A stretch of 64,000 nt of DNA from CAVPUA01 sp963708805. GTDB taxonomy: Bacteria; Actinomycetota; Actinomycetes; Mycobacteriales; Jatrophihabitantaceae. Below, in pieces: positions 24,709 through 34,169 of the stretch (positions are counted from its first letter, which is position 1; each line of letters starts with the position of its first letter). The translations under genes were made by a program, and so were the position numbers. The stretch is taken from contig CAVPUA010000001.1 in assembly GCA_963708805.1 (NCBI GenBank), positions 186,001 to 250,000 on the forward strand, given 5' to 3'. Under the pieces are notes generated by a model. The model was not told the DNA's origin. It was given only the letters and a program-made list of their open reading frames with translations, and did not search any database.

Positions 24709-27486
24709 GTGACGCAGGGATCGGCGCGGGTGTCGGGGCGCGAGGCCGAAGTGCTGGCCGCCGTCGGTGAGCACCTCTCGAACGCCCAGATCGCGTCGCG
24801 CCTGCACCTGTCCGTCCGGACGGTCGAGACCCACGTGTCGTCGTTGCTGCGCAAGCTGGGTGTCGCCGACCGCCGGGGCCTCGCCGCCCTTGCTCCCAGC
24901 CTCGAATCGACGGCGCCGCCGGACGCCGACGGCGGTGCTCGGGGCGTACCGGTCAGCTGGACGCCGTTCATCGGGCGTCAGCGCGAACGCCAGGAAGTGA
25001 TCCAGGCCCTGGGCGCCGCGCGCCTGGTGACCTTGCTCGGCCCGGGCGGCGTGGGCAAGACCCGGTTGGCCGCCGAGATCACCGGGCACCTGGCCCCGAC
25101 GTTGCCGTTCGGCGCCACGTTCGTCGAACTCGTCAGCACGCGTCCGGGCTTCTTCGTCCAGACGGTGGCGTCGGCGCTCGGGGTCACCGAACGTCCGGGG
25201 CAGACGTTGCGCGACGCCGTCGAGGCGCGGCTGCGACCGGGGCGCTCGCTGCTCGTGCTCGACAACTGCGAACACCTCGTCGACGACACGGCCGACTTCC
25301 TGACGTCGCTACTGCGCGAGGCGAACGACCTGTCCGTGTTGACGACCAGCCGCACCCGCATCGGCGTTCCCGGCGAGCGCGTCGTGTCGCTGTTCGGGCT
25401 CTCGCTCGTCGCGCCGACGACGGGTGGTGCCGTCGACTCCGAGGCCGTGGCGCTGTTCTTCGACCGCGCCCGGATGGTGGACCCGCAGTTCGACGCCGAC
25501 TCGGCGGCGGTGGGCGAACTCTGCGCCCAGCTGGACGGCATGCCCCTGGCGATCGAGTTGGCCACCGCCCGCAGCGCCACGCTGGGCGTCGCCGGGCTGC
25601 AGGCGGGGCTGGCCGATCGGCTGCGCCTGCTCAGCGGCGGCCAGAGCAGCGACCGGCGGCACCGCTCGTTGCGGGCGATGCTGGACTGGAGCCACGAACT
25701 GCTCGACGACGAGGAGCGCACCGCGCTTCGGCGGCTGGGGCGCTTCGCCGGCGACGTCGACCTCGACGCGGCGGTCGCGGTGGTGGGCTTGCCGCCGCCC
25801 ACGGTGGCCGATCTGATCGGACGGCTGGCCGACAAGAGCCTGCTCGTGCACCGACCGGGACGGCAGCGCTGGTCATTGCTCGAAACCGTCCGTTCGTACG
25901 CGTACGACAAACTCGTCGAGATCGGCGAGCTGGCGATCGTGACCGAGCGCTATGTCGACTGGGCGGTCGGCGTGGCCGCCGATACCGAACAGCGGCTCGA
26001 GCGAGGGGAGTCGTGGCGGCCCGAGTTCGATGTGGTGGCTGACGATCTTCGCGCCGCGCTGAGCTTGGCCCAGGGCGAGATCGCCGCGCAGTTGGCCCGG
26101 TCGCTCGGCCACCTCAGCTTCGCTCGGCAGTTCCTGGCCGAGGCCCGCGACCACTACATGCGGGCGGGCGAGTCCACCGGTGATTCGGCGCGTGCGGCGC
26201 ATGATCTCTGGTCGGCCGCCTGGGTGGCGCAGGTCGAGAACAGGGGGCAGCTACGGTATGAGCTCGCCCTTGCCGCGGCCGAACGGGCAGCGGCCGCCGG
26301 TGATCCCGGCACGCAGGCGGCCGTGCTGGCCGAAGCGGTGTCGGTGGCGACTCGATTCCCGGCGATCTTCGATCGCGACATCGAGCTGGCCGAGCTCGAG
26401 GAGATGCTCGCCCTGGCTCGCGAAGTGGCGCCGCCGGGCGATCGGTCGGCGACCGCACAGCTGGCCGCAGCCGAAGCCTGGACGGAGACGCGACGGGTCG
26501 AGGTCCCCGACGTGTCGTCGTTCGCCGCCGCCCTGGCCGCCGCCGAGAGCGCCGACGACCCGATCCTCGTGAGCGCCGCACTTGACGGGCTCGGCGCGGC
26601 CCAGGTGATGGGCGGTCATCTGACCCAGACACATGAACTGGGTGCGCGTCGGCTCGGTCTGCTCGCGCGCATGCCGGCTCATCAACCTCGACCGGGCCAG
26701 GAGGTCTACGACGTCTTGCACATGGCGGTCGAGAATGCCGTCAGTGCCGGTGAGATCGGGTTCGCCTACGACACCGCGCAGCGCTTCGATGACGAACTTG
26801 TCATCGCGTCGCCGATCATGGCGCAGTGCAAGCAGATCGTGCCGCTCGTGCTGATGGGCCGCTTCGACGAGGCCATCACCCGGGGCGAGCGAACGCGTCA
26901 CTTGTGGGAAGACGCTGACCGGCCGGCGGCGCGATGGTTGGCGCCGATCATGTACTCGCTCGTGTTGTGTCATGCGCTGCGCGGCGACGATCAGCTGGCC
27001 GACGAATGGCGGGCGTTCGCGGGCGTCGAGCTGTCCGGTGAGCAGACCCGCCAGGTGCACTTCCAGGTCGGCGGAATGATCGACTTCGTCGAGGCCAGGC
27101 TGGCCCTGCACTTCGGCCGCGGCGCAGCCGAAGGCGTTGCTCCGCCGACCGACCCGGACGCCTGGTGGCAGGTACGGCACTGGTACTTCGACGCATATCC
27201 GTGGGCCGCCTGCGCCGAACTCGCCGCCGCGTCCGGCCGGGGCGACGCGCCGGCCGGCCTCGTCGCCTCCGAGCCGGTCGCGCGGGAAAACGCGTGGGCG
27301 GCGGCCGTGCTGGCCCGGGCGCGGGCTCGGCTGAGCGGCGATCCGGCTGACTTCGCAACCGCGCTGGTGCGGTTCGAAAACCTCTATGCGCGTTACGAAC
27401 GAGCCTGCACCCTGGCGCTGATTCCCGCCCGTCGCGACGAGGCCGAAGCCGAGCTCGACGAGCTCGGCGTGGCCATGCCGTCCTGA
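24709..27486 (+). CDS. LuxR-type regulator with N-terminal HTH and NB-ARC-like ATPase
   Basis: A 925-residue protein. Unusually, the LuxR-type helix-turn-helix is at the N-terminus (residues 7-60, REAEVLAAVGEHLSNAQIA, then LHLSVRTVETHVSSLLRKLG). It is followed by an AAA/NB-ARC ATPase: Walker A LGPGGVGKTRLAAE (about residue 105), Walker B LLVLDNCEHL, and a later sensor GLPLAIEL-like motif. The rest (residues 400-925) is a long helical repeat region, probably TPR-like. GTG 24709 is used; ATG 24670 is an alternative. It is divergent from the small gene/methyltransferase pair, a plausible target. Intact, unlike many neighbours. Confidence 0.8.
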   Translation: MTQGSARVSGREAEVLAAVGEHLSNAQIASRLHLSVRTVETHVSSLLRKLGVADRRGLAALAPSLESTAPPDADGGARGVPVSWTPFIGRQRERQEVIQALGAARLVTLLGPGGVGKTRLAAEITGHLAPTLPFGATFVELVSTRPGFFVQTVASALGVTERPGQTLRDAVEARLRPGRSLLVLDNCEHLVDDTADFLTSLLREANDLSVLTTSRTRIGVPGERVVSLFGLSLVAPTTGGAVDSEAVALFFDRARMVDPQFDADSAAVGELCAQLDGMPLAIELATARSATLGVAGLQAGLADRLRLLSGGQSSDRRHRSLRAMLDWSHELLDDEERTALRRLGRFAGDVDLDAAVAVVGLPPPTVADLIGRLADKSLLVHRPGRQRWSLLETVRSYAYDKLVEIGELAIVTERYVDWAVGVAADTEQRLERGESWRPEFDVVADDLRAALSLAQGEIAAQLARSLGHLSFARQFLAEARDHYMRAGESTGDSARAAHDLWSAAWVAQVENRGQLRYELALAAAERAAAAGDPGTQAAVLAEAVSVATRFPAIFDRDIELAELEEMLALAREVAPPGDRSATAQLAAAEAWTETRRVEVPDVSSFAAALAAAESADDPILVSAALDGLGAAQVMGGHLTQTHELGARRLGLLARMPAHQPRPGQEVYDVLHMAVENAVSAGEIGFAYDTAQRFDDELVIASPIMAQCKQIVPLVLMGRFDEAITRGERTRHLWEDADRPAARWLAPIMYSLVLCHALRGDDQLADEWRAFAGVELSGEQTRQVHFQVGGMIDFVEARLALHFGRGAAEGVAPPTDPDAWWQVRHWYFDAYPWAACAELAAASGRGDAPAGLVASEPVARENAWAAAVLARARARLSGDPADFATALVRFENLYARYERACTLALIPARRDEAEAELDELGVAMPS

Positions 27487-27509
27487 CCGGCCACGCCTAC
27501 TGTGGAGTC

Positions 27510-27929
27510 GTGGATGACACCGATCGTCTCGTCGAACGCATTCTGACCAGCTACGACACCATCACCGTGGTGGGCGCGAGCAACAGTCCGGACAAGCCCG
27601 CCCACTACGTCCCGGCCCACATGCAGGACTTCGGCTGGCGGATCGTCCCGGTCAACCCGACCGCCGAGTTGATCTTGGGCGAGCCGGTTTACCCGACTTT
27701 GGCCGATGTGCCGGAGCCGATCGGGTTGGTCGACGTGTTCCGTCCGTCGGCGGCCACGCCGGACATCGCCCGCCAAGCCGTCGCGGCCGGCGCCACCGCA
27801 CTGTGGCTGCAGCTGCACATCGCCTCGGCCGAGGCCCGGCAGATCGCCGAGGACGCCGGCCTGCTCTACGTCGAGGACCGGTGCCTGATCGTCGAGCAGC
27901 GCCGGCTGGGCCTGAAGGCGCCTCGCTGA
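27510..27929 (+). CDS. CoA-binding domain protein
   Basis: A 139-residue single-domain Rossmann protein of the CoA-binding/YccU type. It starts with the nucleotide loop ITVVGASNSPDKPAHYVPAHM, continues with WRIVPVNPTAELILGEPVYP, and ends VEDRCLIVEQRRLGL. These proteins bind CoA-like dinucleotides and have no known reaction. GTG 27510, 24 bases after the LuxR gene stop, so co-transcription is possible. Confidence 0.85.
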   Translation: MDDTDRLVERILTSYDTITVVGASNSPDKPAHYVPAHMQDFGWRIVPVNPTAELILGEPVYPTLADVPEPIGLVDVFRPSAATPDIARQAVAAGATALWLQLHIASAEARQIAEDAGLLYVEDRCLIVEQRRLGLKAPR

Positions 27930-28066
27930 GCGATCACGTGACGCGAACGGCCAGGAGCGAAGTGTGACGAATCGTTATCTGAAACGGCTCAGACGTGCGG
28001 CCGGCCGGCCGATCAAGAGGGCGTCAGAGTCGGGGGCTGTGTCTGCTCGCCCCTGAGGATGCGCCC

Positions 28067-30005
28067 GTGACGGTGTTCGACACCCGCCGCGCCCCGACCA
28101 TGCTCGCGGCCGCCGACCAACGGCTGGGTGCGGTGTTGATCGAGCACGGCGTCATCACGCCCGGCGCAGTGCGATTCCGCCCTGACGACCTGCCTGCGCA
28201 CCGGGTCGCGGCTGGGTTCGGTGCTGATCGCCTCCGGTTTCGCGACCCCGCGCCAGGTGTACGTCGCGCTCGCCGCCTCATGGGGAGCCGACTACGCCGA
28301 GGTCGATGCCGAGGATCTGGACGCCGACATCCTGCTCGATGGTCGACCTCGACCAGACGCTGCGGGAGGGGTGGATCCCCATCCAGCGCGACGCCCACGG
28401 TTCGATCATCGTGCTCACCGCGCAACGGCCGACCGAAGAGCTGCGGACCGAGATCGAGCTGACCTTGCAGCGACGTCGTCCGGCTGGTCGTCAGCAGCGA
28501 CTGGGAGTTGTCGCGCGCGATCCAGTTCGGCTACCGCGACGCCGTCGTCGATCGGGCGACGCTGGCGCTGTGGCGAGCCGATCCCTCGGCGTCGGCTCGT
28601 ACCGTGCTCGACCACCGGCAGAAGATCGTCGGCCTGATCGTCGCGGCTCACGGTGATCTCGTGCGTGATGCTGTGGCCGCGCGGCTCTCTGGCGGCGTTG
28701 TCGCTGATCATCAGCGTCGGCTTTCTGCTCGGCATCGGGTTCAAGTTCGTCATGTGCATGACCGGTGCGCGCAAGGAGTTCGAAGCGGTCGTGACGCCCG
28801 AGGAGGTCGCCGCGCTGCGCGACGACGAGCTGCCGATCTACACCGTCCTCGTGCCCTGCTACAAGGAGGCCGGCATCGTCGGCCAGCTCGTCGCCAACCT
28901 CGGCTCGCTGGACTACCCGCCCGACAAGCTCGAGATCCTGCTGCTGCTCGAGGCCGACGACACCGAGACGCTGGAGGCGGCCAAGGCCAGCAATCCGCCG
29001 CGCACGGTCACGATCGTGGTCACGCCCGGACGGCCAGCCGAAGACGAAGCCGAAGGCGTGCAACGTCGGGCTGCTGCTGGCCAAGGGCGAGTACCTGGTG
29101 ATCTACGACGCCGAGGACCGACCGGACTCCGACCAGCTCAAGCGGGCCGTCGTCGGGTTCCGCAAGGCCCGTCCGGGGACGGTCTGCCTGCAGGCCGCGC
29201 TGAACTACTTCAACGCTGAAGAGAACCTGCTGACGCGCATGTTCACGCTCGAGTACTCGTTCTGGTTCGACTACATGCTGCCCGGCCTGGACGGCAAGCG
29301 CATGCCGATCCCGCTCGGCGGAACGTCCAACCACTTCGACACCGAGGCCCTGCGCGAACTGGGCGGGTGGGACCCGTTCAACGTCACCGAGGACGCCGAC
29401 CTCGGCATCCGGGTGGCCGCCCGCGGCAAGCACGTCGGCGTGATCGACTCGACCACGTTCGAGGAGGCCAACCGCGCGTACGGCAACTGGATCCGTCAAC
29501 GCTCGCGATGGATCAAGGGCTACATGCAGACCACGCTCGTCCACACCCGGCATCCGGTGCGGCTGGCTCGCGAGGCCGGGCGTCGTCCAGGCGCTGGGCT
29601 TCGCGATGCTCATCGGCGGCACGGCCGTGTCGTTCCTCGCCGTGATCCCGCTCTACGCGCTGTTCATCGTGTCGTTGATCATCCCGCCGCGATGTGATGG
29701 CCGGCTACTTCCCGGGCTGGGTGCTCTGGTTCAGCCTGCTCAACCTGTTGCTGGGCAACGGCCTGATGATCTGGGTGTCGATGATGGGGGCCTTTCGCCG
29801 CCGCCGATACTGGCTGGTGCTGTGGGCGTTGCTCAATCCGCTGTATTGGCTCATGCACTCGATCTCGGCCTACAAGGGTCTGATCCAGCTCATCACCCGT
29901 CCGCACTACTGGGAGAAGACGGCCCATGGCCTCAGTAATCTCGACGGCGCCCCGACTGCCGACGGGCGCACCGAGCACCACAGCGCGATCCTCCACCTGG
30001 CCTGA
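28067..30005 (+). CDS. Family 2 glycosyltransferase with N-terminal MshEN-type domain, frameshifted
   Basis: Pieced from at least seven frame fragments (breaks near 28190, 28340, 28480, 28680, 29035, 29580, 29690), about 640 residues. The N-terminus has two copies of the MshEN/GspE-N motif: RLGAVLIEHGVITPGAV and RLGSVLIASGFATPRQVYVA, the second followed by WGADYAEVD. Then comes a membrane helix (LIISVGFLLGIGFKFV), the GT2 domain (IYTVLVPCYKEAGIVGQL, the metal-binding DAEDRPD, and GG-x-N-x-F-type NHFDTEALRELGGWD). The QxxRW-type motif is QRSRWIKGYMQT, and C-terminal helices follow. GT2 enzymes of this class polymerise sugars across the membrane. MshEN domains elsewhere bind cyclic di-GMP, so synthesis may be signal-controlled. 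GTG 28067; overlaps the next gene. Confidence 0.75.
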
Positions 30006-31086
30006 GCGCGGGCCGCGCCGAGTGCTGCATCGCGCTGGCGCTGGCGGCGCCCTACGTCGCTCTGGCGATCGTCGCCTACGGCCACGGCTTCGACGACAGC
30101 GCGAACGCCGTGCTGAATCGTCGCTCCGACTTGATCCACTGGGGCAGCAGCGATCTGTCCTTCGTCGGTCACGTCTATCCGCCGCTGCCGACGGCAATCG
30201 CGTCGCTGCTGCCCAACGCCATGGCGCTGGGCATCGTCGGGGCGTTGGCCGCCGGCGGAATGCTCGAGGCGATCGGCCATCGGCTCGGCCGCGCCGCGGC
30301 TACCCCGTGTGGGCGGTGGTGTTGCTTGCTCGCCGCGCTCGGTGCCTCGCCGTCGTTCGCGCTGACGGCCACGACCGATCTGGCCGTCGTTCATGGCGCT
30401 GCATGTTCCTGGTCCTGGCGCTCGACGGATTCATGCGCTTCGTCTTCCTCGGCCAGACGCACGGTGGTTTCCAGGCCGGGCTGGCGATCGGCGTCGCCGG
30501 GCTGTGCGACCCGACCGCGGTGATCTTCGCGATCGGCTTCACGGTCGCCGCCCCGTTGATCGCGCATCACCGCTACCGCGCCGAGCGACACGCCGGGCGG
30601 GCGACCGCTGCGGTGTTGTTGTTTCCGACGGTGGCCGGGATCGCCGGCTGGATCTTCCTCTGCTGGCGCTTCACCTCGAGCCCGCTGGGTTGGCTGCGCG
30701 AGGTGGCGCCCGCCTTGTGGGGCAACGGCGGCAGCGTCGCTGCCCTGACGACCGCCCTCACCCAGACCGCCAAACCACTGGCTCTGACGCCGATCTTCGT
30801 GCTCGCCCTGATCCTGCTGAGCGCCCGCCGACGGTTCTTGCCCGCGCTCGGTATCGGGCTGCCGCTGGTCTGCATCGTGATCGCGAAATGGATCGGGCTC
30901 GTCTTTGCCGGCCTGTCGATCGCCGTGGTCCTCGGCATCGTCGGAATCGTCTCGCTGCCCTCGCGCCCGAGCCGGCGCACCTTGGCGGTGATCCTCACGG
31001 TCGCCGCGCTCGGCATCACGGCCAAGTGGGTCTACCCACCCAGCCCGGCCGTTCTCGCCTGGGAGCACGCGCTGCGCGTTCGCTAG
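29926..31086 (+). CDS. Polytopic membrane protein paired with the glycosyltransferase, frameshifted
   Basis: ATG 29926 overlaps the glycosyltransferase tail by 80 bases. Frame changes near 30015, 30300 and 30400 link an N-terminal segment (ALALAAPYVALAIVAYG, VGHVYPPLPTAIASLLPN) to a long hydrophobic C-terminal frame (MFLVLALDGFMRFVFLG, AVIFAIGFTVAAPLIAHH, LALTPIFVLALILL, LGIGLPLVCIVIAKWIG). In total about nine or ten membrane segments. The layout resembles DUF2029/mannosyltransferase-type membrane proteins, but no catalytic motif is secure. Adjacent and coupled to the glycosyltransferase, it is probably its partner in polysaccharide synthesis or export. It shares the CTAG stop overlap with selB. 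Confidence 0.55.
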   Translation: MASVISTAPRLPTGAPSTTARSSTWPERGPRRVLHRAGAGGALRRSGDRRLRPRLRRQRERRAESSLRLDPLGQQRSVLRRSRLSAAADGNRVAAAQRHGAGHRRGVGRRRNARGDRPSARPRRGYPVWAVVLLARRARCLAVVRADGHDRSGRRSWRCMFLVLALDGFMRFVFLGQTHGGFQAGLAIGVAGLCDPTAVIFAIGFTVAAPLIAHHRYRAERHAGRATAAVLLFPTVAGIAGWIFLCWRFTSSPLGWLREVAPALWGNGGSVAALTTALTQTAKPLALTPIFVLALILLSARRRFLPALGIGLPLVCIVIAKWIGLVFAGLSIAVVLGIVGIVSLPSRPSRRTLAVILTVAALGITAKWVYPPSPAVLAWEHALRVR

Positions 31087-32722
31087 CGCCGGATGCGGCG
31101 GTGCCCGGCGTCGATCCGCTCGGTCCAGCCCTGCGCGTCCAGGTGTTCCAGCAGAGGGAATGACGACGCGCCGCGTTGAGTCGAGCCGCTCCCGCGCCTG
31201 GCTTGTCGTGAACGGCTGGTCGAGGGCGGCCAGCTCCCGCCGGGCCAGCTCCGGTGCGGTGGGGAGCAACCAGATGTCGCCGGGCAGCGCGATCAGCCGG
31301 CCGAGTGAGCGGGCGACGGCCAGCTCGCGACGTCCCAGTCCGAGCTCACGCAGCTCGCCCTGCTCGGGCGCGGCGAAGGGTGCGGCAGCCAGCCGGGACT
31401 CCAGCGAGTGCGAGGGCCGATTCGGCGCTGCCGAGGCTCGGCCGGGTGCCCGGTCGCACGATCCGCCCACCGGACGAGACCAGTCCCGCGTCGGTCACAA
31501 GGTCGCGCAGTTCGGCCCGGTCGGTCAGTCCGAGAGTTCGACGAGCGGCGTCGTCGGGCAGGCCGGGGTCGAGCGGATTCCTGCGCGCGTGGTCGTCCAC
31601 GGCCGCCCGCAGCTGATCGATCAGCTGGCCGCGCCGACGCTCACCGGCCGCCGGGTCGGGCGAGGCCAGCAGTTCGGCCGCGCGCCGGCTGGCCGCACCG
31701 CGGCGGCGGAGCTCGGCCGGTGCTGCGTCCAGCACCTCGACTCCGGCCAAGACCAGGTGCGCCCCCGGATCGCGCAGGATCGCCCGATCACCGGCGACCA
31801 ACGGCAGTGGCCGTCCCAGCCGCAGTCGGGCCAGTCGTCCGTCCAACGGCCGGACCTGGACGGCGACGGCCGCGGTGCCGACGTGCAGCATCGCGTGCGT
31901 GGCCAGGACGTCGGCAGTGAGCCGGACGTCGATGGTGGACGTCGTCGCCCAGGCGCCCGGTGTCAGCAGCGCATCGCCTCGGTGCACGTCGTCGACATCG
32001 ATTCCCCTGATGTTCACGGCAATTCGCCCGACCGCGTCGACATCGGTGACGGCGTGGCCGGTCTGATGCAAGCCCCGAATGCGATGGCCGACCGAGTTGA
32101 TCTCGATCGCGTCGTCGACCGCGAGGTGCCCGCTGCTGAGCGTGCCGGTCACGACGGTGCCGCTGCCCACGACCGAGAAACTGCGGTCGATCCACAGCCG
32201 GACGGGACCCCCACGGTCAGGTTCGGGCAGGGCTTTCACCAGCCGCCGGAGGGCGGCGCGCAGCTCATCGAGCCCCTCTCCCGTCCGTCCCGAGACAGCG
32301 ACCGCCTCGACGGCGCCGAGACTGGACGCGGCCAGCTGGTGGCGGGCCTCGGCCACGGCCGGCGCGGGGTCGGCGAGGTCGCTTCGCGTGACGGCGAGCA
32401 CGGCGTGGGTCAGGCCCAGCGCGTCGATCGCGGCGAGGTGTTCGGCCGACTGGCGACGCCAGCCCTCATCGGCGGCCACGACGAACAAGATCGCCGTCAC
32501 CGGGCCGAGACCGGCCAGCATGTTGGCGATGAAGCGCTGGTGGCCCGGCACGTCGACGAAGGCCAGTTGATCACCACCGAGTTCGGTCCAGGCGTAACCG
32601 AGATCGATCGTCATGCCGCGACGGCGCTCCTCGGCCCAGCGGTCGGGCTCCATTCCGGTGAGGGCCCGGACGAGCGTCGACTTGCCGTGATCCACATGGC
32701 CGGCGGTGGCCAGGACGAACAT
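31083..32722 (-). CDS. selB: Selenocysteine-specific elongation factor SelB, two frameshifts
   Basis: GTPase that delivers Sec-tRNA to recoded UGA codons. N-terminal G1 GHVDHGKSTL, G2-region RGMTIDLGYAW, G3 DVPGHQRF and G4 TRSDLAD are visible, followed by beta-barrel domains II and III (GTVVTGTLSSG). C-terminal winged-helix repeats, which bind SECIS RNA, follow across frame changes near 31430 and 31160 (last frame ends LLEHLDAQGWTERIDAGHR). Full size about 546 codons. Start ATG 32722 is immediately after the selA stop (TGAATG). selB ends in CTAG shared with the convergent membrane gene. Confidence 0.92.
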
Positions 32723-34009
32723 TCAGTCGCTCCGGACGCTGCGCACGGCCTGGACGATCAGCGGGTCCTGTTCGGGGTCGACGCAGCGAAGATCGATCAG
32801 GCACCGGTCGTGTTCGATCCGGGCCACCACGGGCGGGTCGCCCATGCGCAGAACGGCCGCGAAAGCCGCCGGCAGCGAGATCGCCCAGCCGGCGAGGGCC
32901 AGTCCCGGCGCGCCGCCGCCGCCGACCGCGCCGGTCGATGCCACCACTTCGGCGCCGACAAGGTCGGCCATGTGCTGGCAGCGAGCGCGCAACTCGGCGG
33001 GGTCGGCGCGCAGGTAGGAATCGGTGGGGGTGCGCGGACCCGTCAGCGTCGCCTCCAGTGCCGCGAGCGTCAGCTTGTCGACGCGCAGCGCGCGGGCCAT
33101 CGGATGCCGTCGCAGTCGCGTCACCGAGGCGAGCGTCCCGGCGATGAGCCCGGCCTGCGGGCCGCCGAGCAGCTTGTCGCCCGAACAGGTGACCAGCTCG
33201 GCGCCGGCTCGCAGCGCCGAGGTGACGTCCGGCTCGTCGGGCAGCAGCCGGTCGGCGTCGAGCAGGCCGCTGCCGACATCGGCGACCACTGGCGGCCCGA
33301 GGCCGGCCAGCTCGCTGACACCGACCGACGACGTGAAGCCCTCGACCCGGAAGTTGCTCGGATGGATCTTGACGATGCCGCCCGTGTCGGGACCGACCGC
33401 CCGCGCGTAGTCGTCGACGGTCACCCGGTTGGTGGTGCCGACCTCGCGGATGCGGACGCCGGCCGATTCGATCAGGTCGGGCAGCCGGAAGCCGTCGCCG
33501 ATCTCGACCAGCTCGCCGCGGCTGATGATCATCTCGCGACCGGCCGCCAGAGCCGTGACGGCCAGCAGCAAGGCGGCCGCCCCGTTGTTGACGATCATGA
33601 CGTCGCCGGCGTCGGGCAGTCGCCGGCGCAGCGCATCCAGCGTGCCTCGACCGCGGGGGGCACGCCGGCCGTCGGCGAGATCGAACTCGACGTCGACGTA
33701 GCCGGCCGATCGCCCGATGGCCTCGAGGGCCGCCTTCGACAGCGGGGCGCGGCCCAGGTTGGTGTGCAGCACGACTCCCGTCGCGTTGATCACCGGACGC
33801 AGTGTGGTGGCCGTCGCGGGCAGCCCGTCGATCGCGTCCTGGACGATCTCGTCGATGTCGATCAAGCCCGCCCGCGCTCGTTGCTGGGATTCGACGACCG
33901 CCCGCTTGACCTCGCTGCGGGCGAGCCGCGAACCGGCGTCGACCAGTCGCGGGTCGGCCAGGACGTCGTCCGTCCGGGGGATACGCCGTCGTGGATCCTG
34001 GTCGACCAC
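32723..34009 (-). CDS. selA: L-seryl-tRNA(Sec) selenium transferase SelA
   Basis: Intact, 428 residues. PLP enzyme converting Ser-tRNA(Sec) to Sec-tRNA(Sec) with selenophosphate. Signatures: NATGVVLHTNLGRAPLS at the start of the catalytic core, IVNNGAAALLLAVTALA, RGELVEIGDGFRLP, KIHPSNFRVEGFT, and the PLP-lysine in CSGDKLLGGPQAGLI. It lies between tRNA-Sec and selB on the same strand, stop adjacent to the selB start. Confidence 0.95.
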   Translation of the reverse strand: MVDQDPRRRIPRTDDVLADPRLVDAGSRLARSEVKRAVVESQQRARAGLIDIDEIVQDAIDGLPATATTLRPVINATGVVLHTNLGRAPLSKAALEAIGRSAGYVDVEFDLADGRRAPRGRGTLDALRRRLPDAGDVMIVNNGAAALLLAVTALAAGREMIISRGELVEIGDGFRLPDLIESAGVRIREVGTTNRVTVDDYARAVGPDTGGIVKIHPSNFRVEGFTSSVGVSELAGLGPPVVADVGSGLLDADRLLPDEPDVTSALRAGAELVTCSGDKLLGGPQAGLIAGTLASVTRLRRHPMARALRVDKLTLAALEATLTGPRTPTDSYLRADPAELRARCQHMADLVGAEVVASTGAVGGGGAPGLALAGWAISLPAAFAAVLRMGDPPVVARIEHDRCLIDLRCVDPEQDPLIVQAVRSVRSD

Positions 34010-34038
34010 GAAGCCTCCTCGCTCGCCGTGAACCTGCT

Positions 34039-34132
34039 GCGGAGACGGACGGGAATCGAACCCGCCAAGCCGAGGTACTCGACTTCACCGGTTTTGAAGA
34101 CCGGGAGGGCCACCAGGCACCTGTACGCCTCC
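34039..34132 (-). tRNA. selC: tRNA-Sec (anticodon UCA)
   Basis: A 94-base tRNA on the reverse strand. Acceptor strand GGAGGCG pairs with CGUCUCC (one G-U), the anticodon stem-loop is CCGGU-CUUCAAA-ACCGG with UCA at 34095-34097, there is a long variable arm, and the T-arm is GCGGG-UUCGAUU-CCCGU. The extended acceptor and large variable arm mark it as selenocysteine tRNA. CCA is not fully encoded (GCAG at the 3' end). It lies 29 bases upstream of selA. Confidence 0.95.
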
Positions 34133-34169
34133 GCGTCCGAAGCTACTGCACCTCGGTAACGTCAGTCGC

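Noticed and set aside
31160..34159. 999-aa forward ORF opposite selA and selB
   Set aside because: Antisense shadow of the real sel genes; Arg/Gly/Asp-rich without family motifs.
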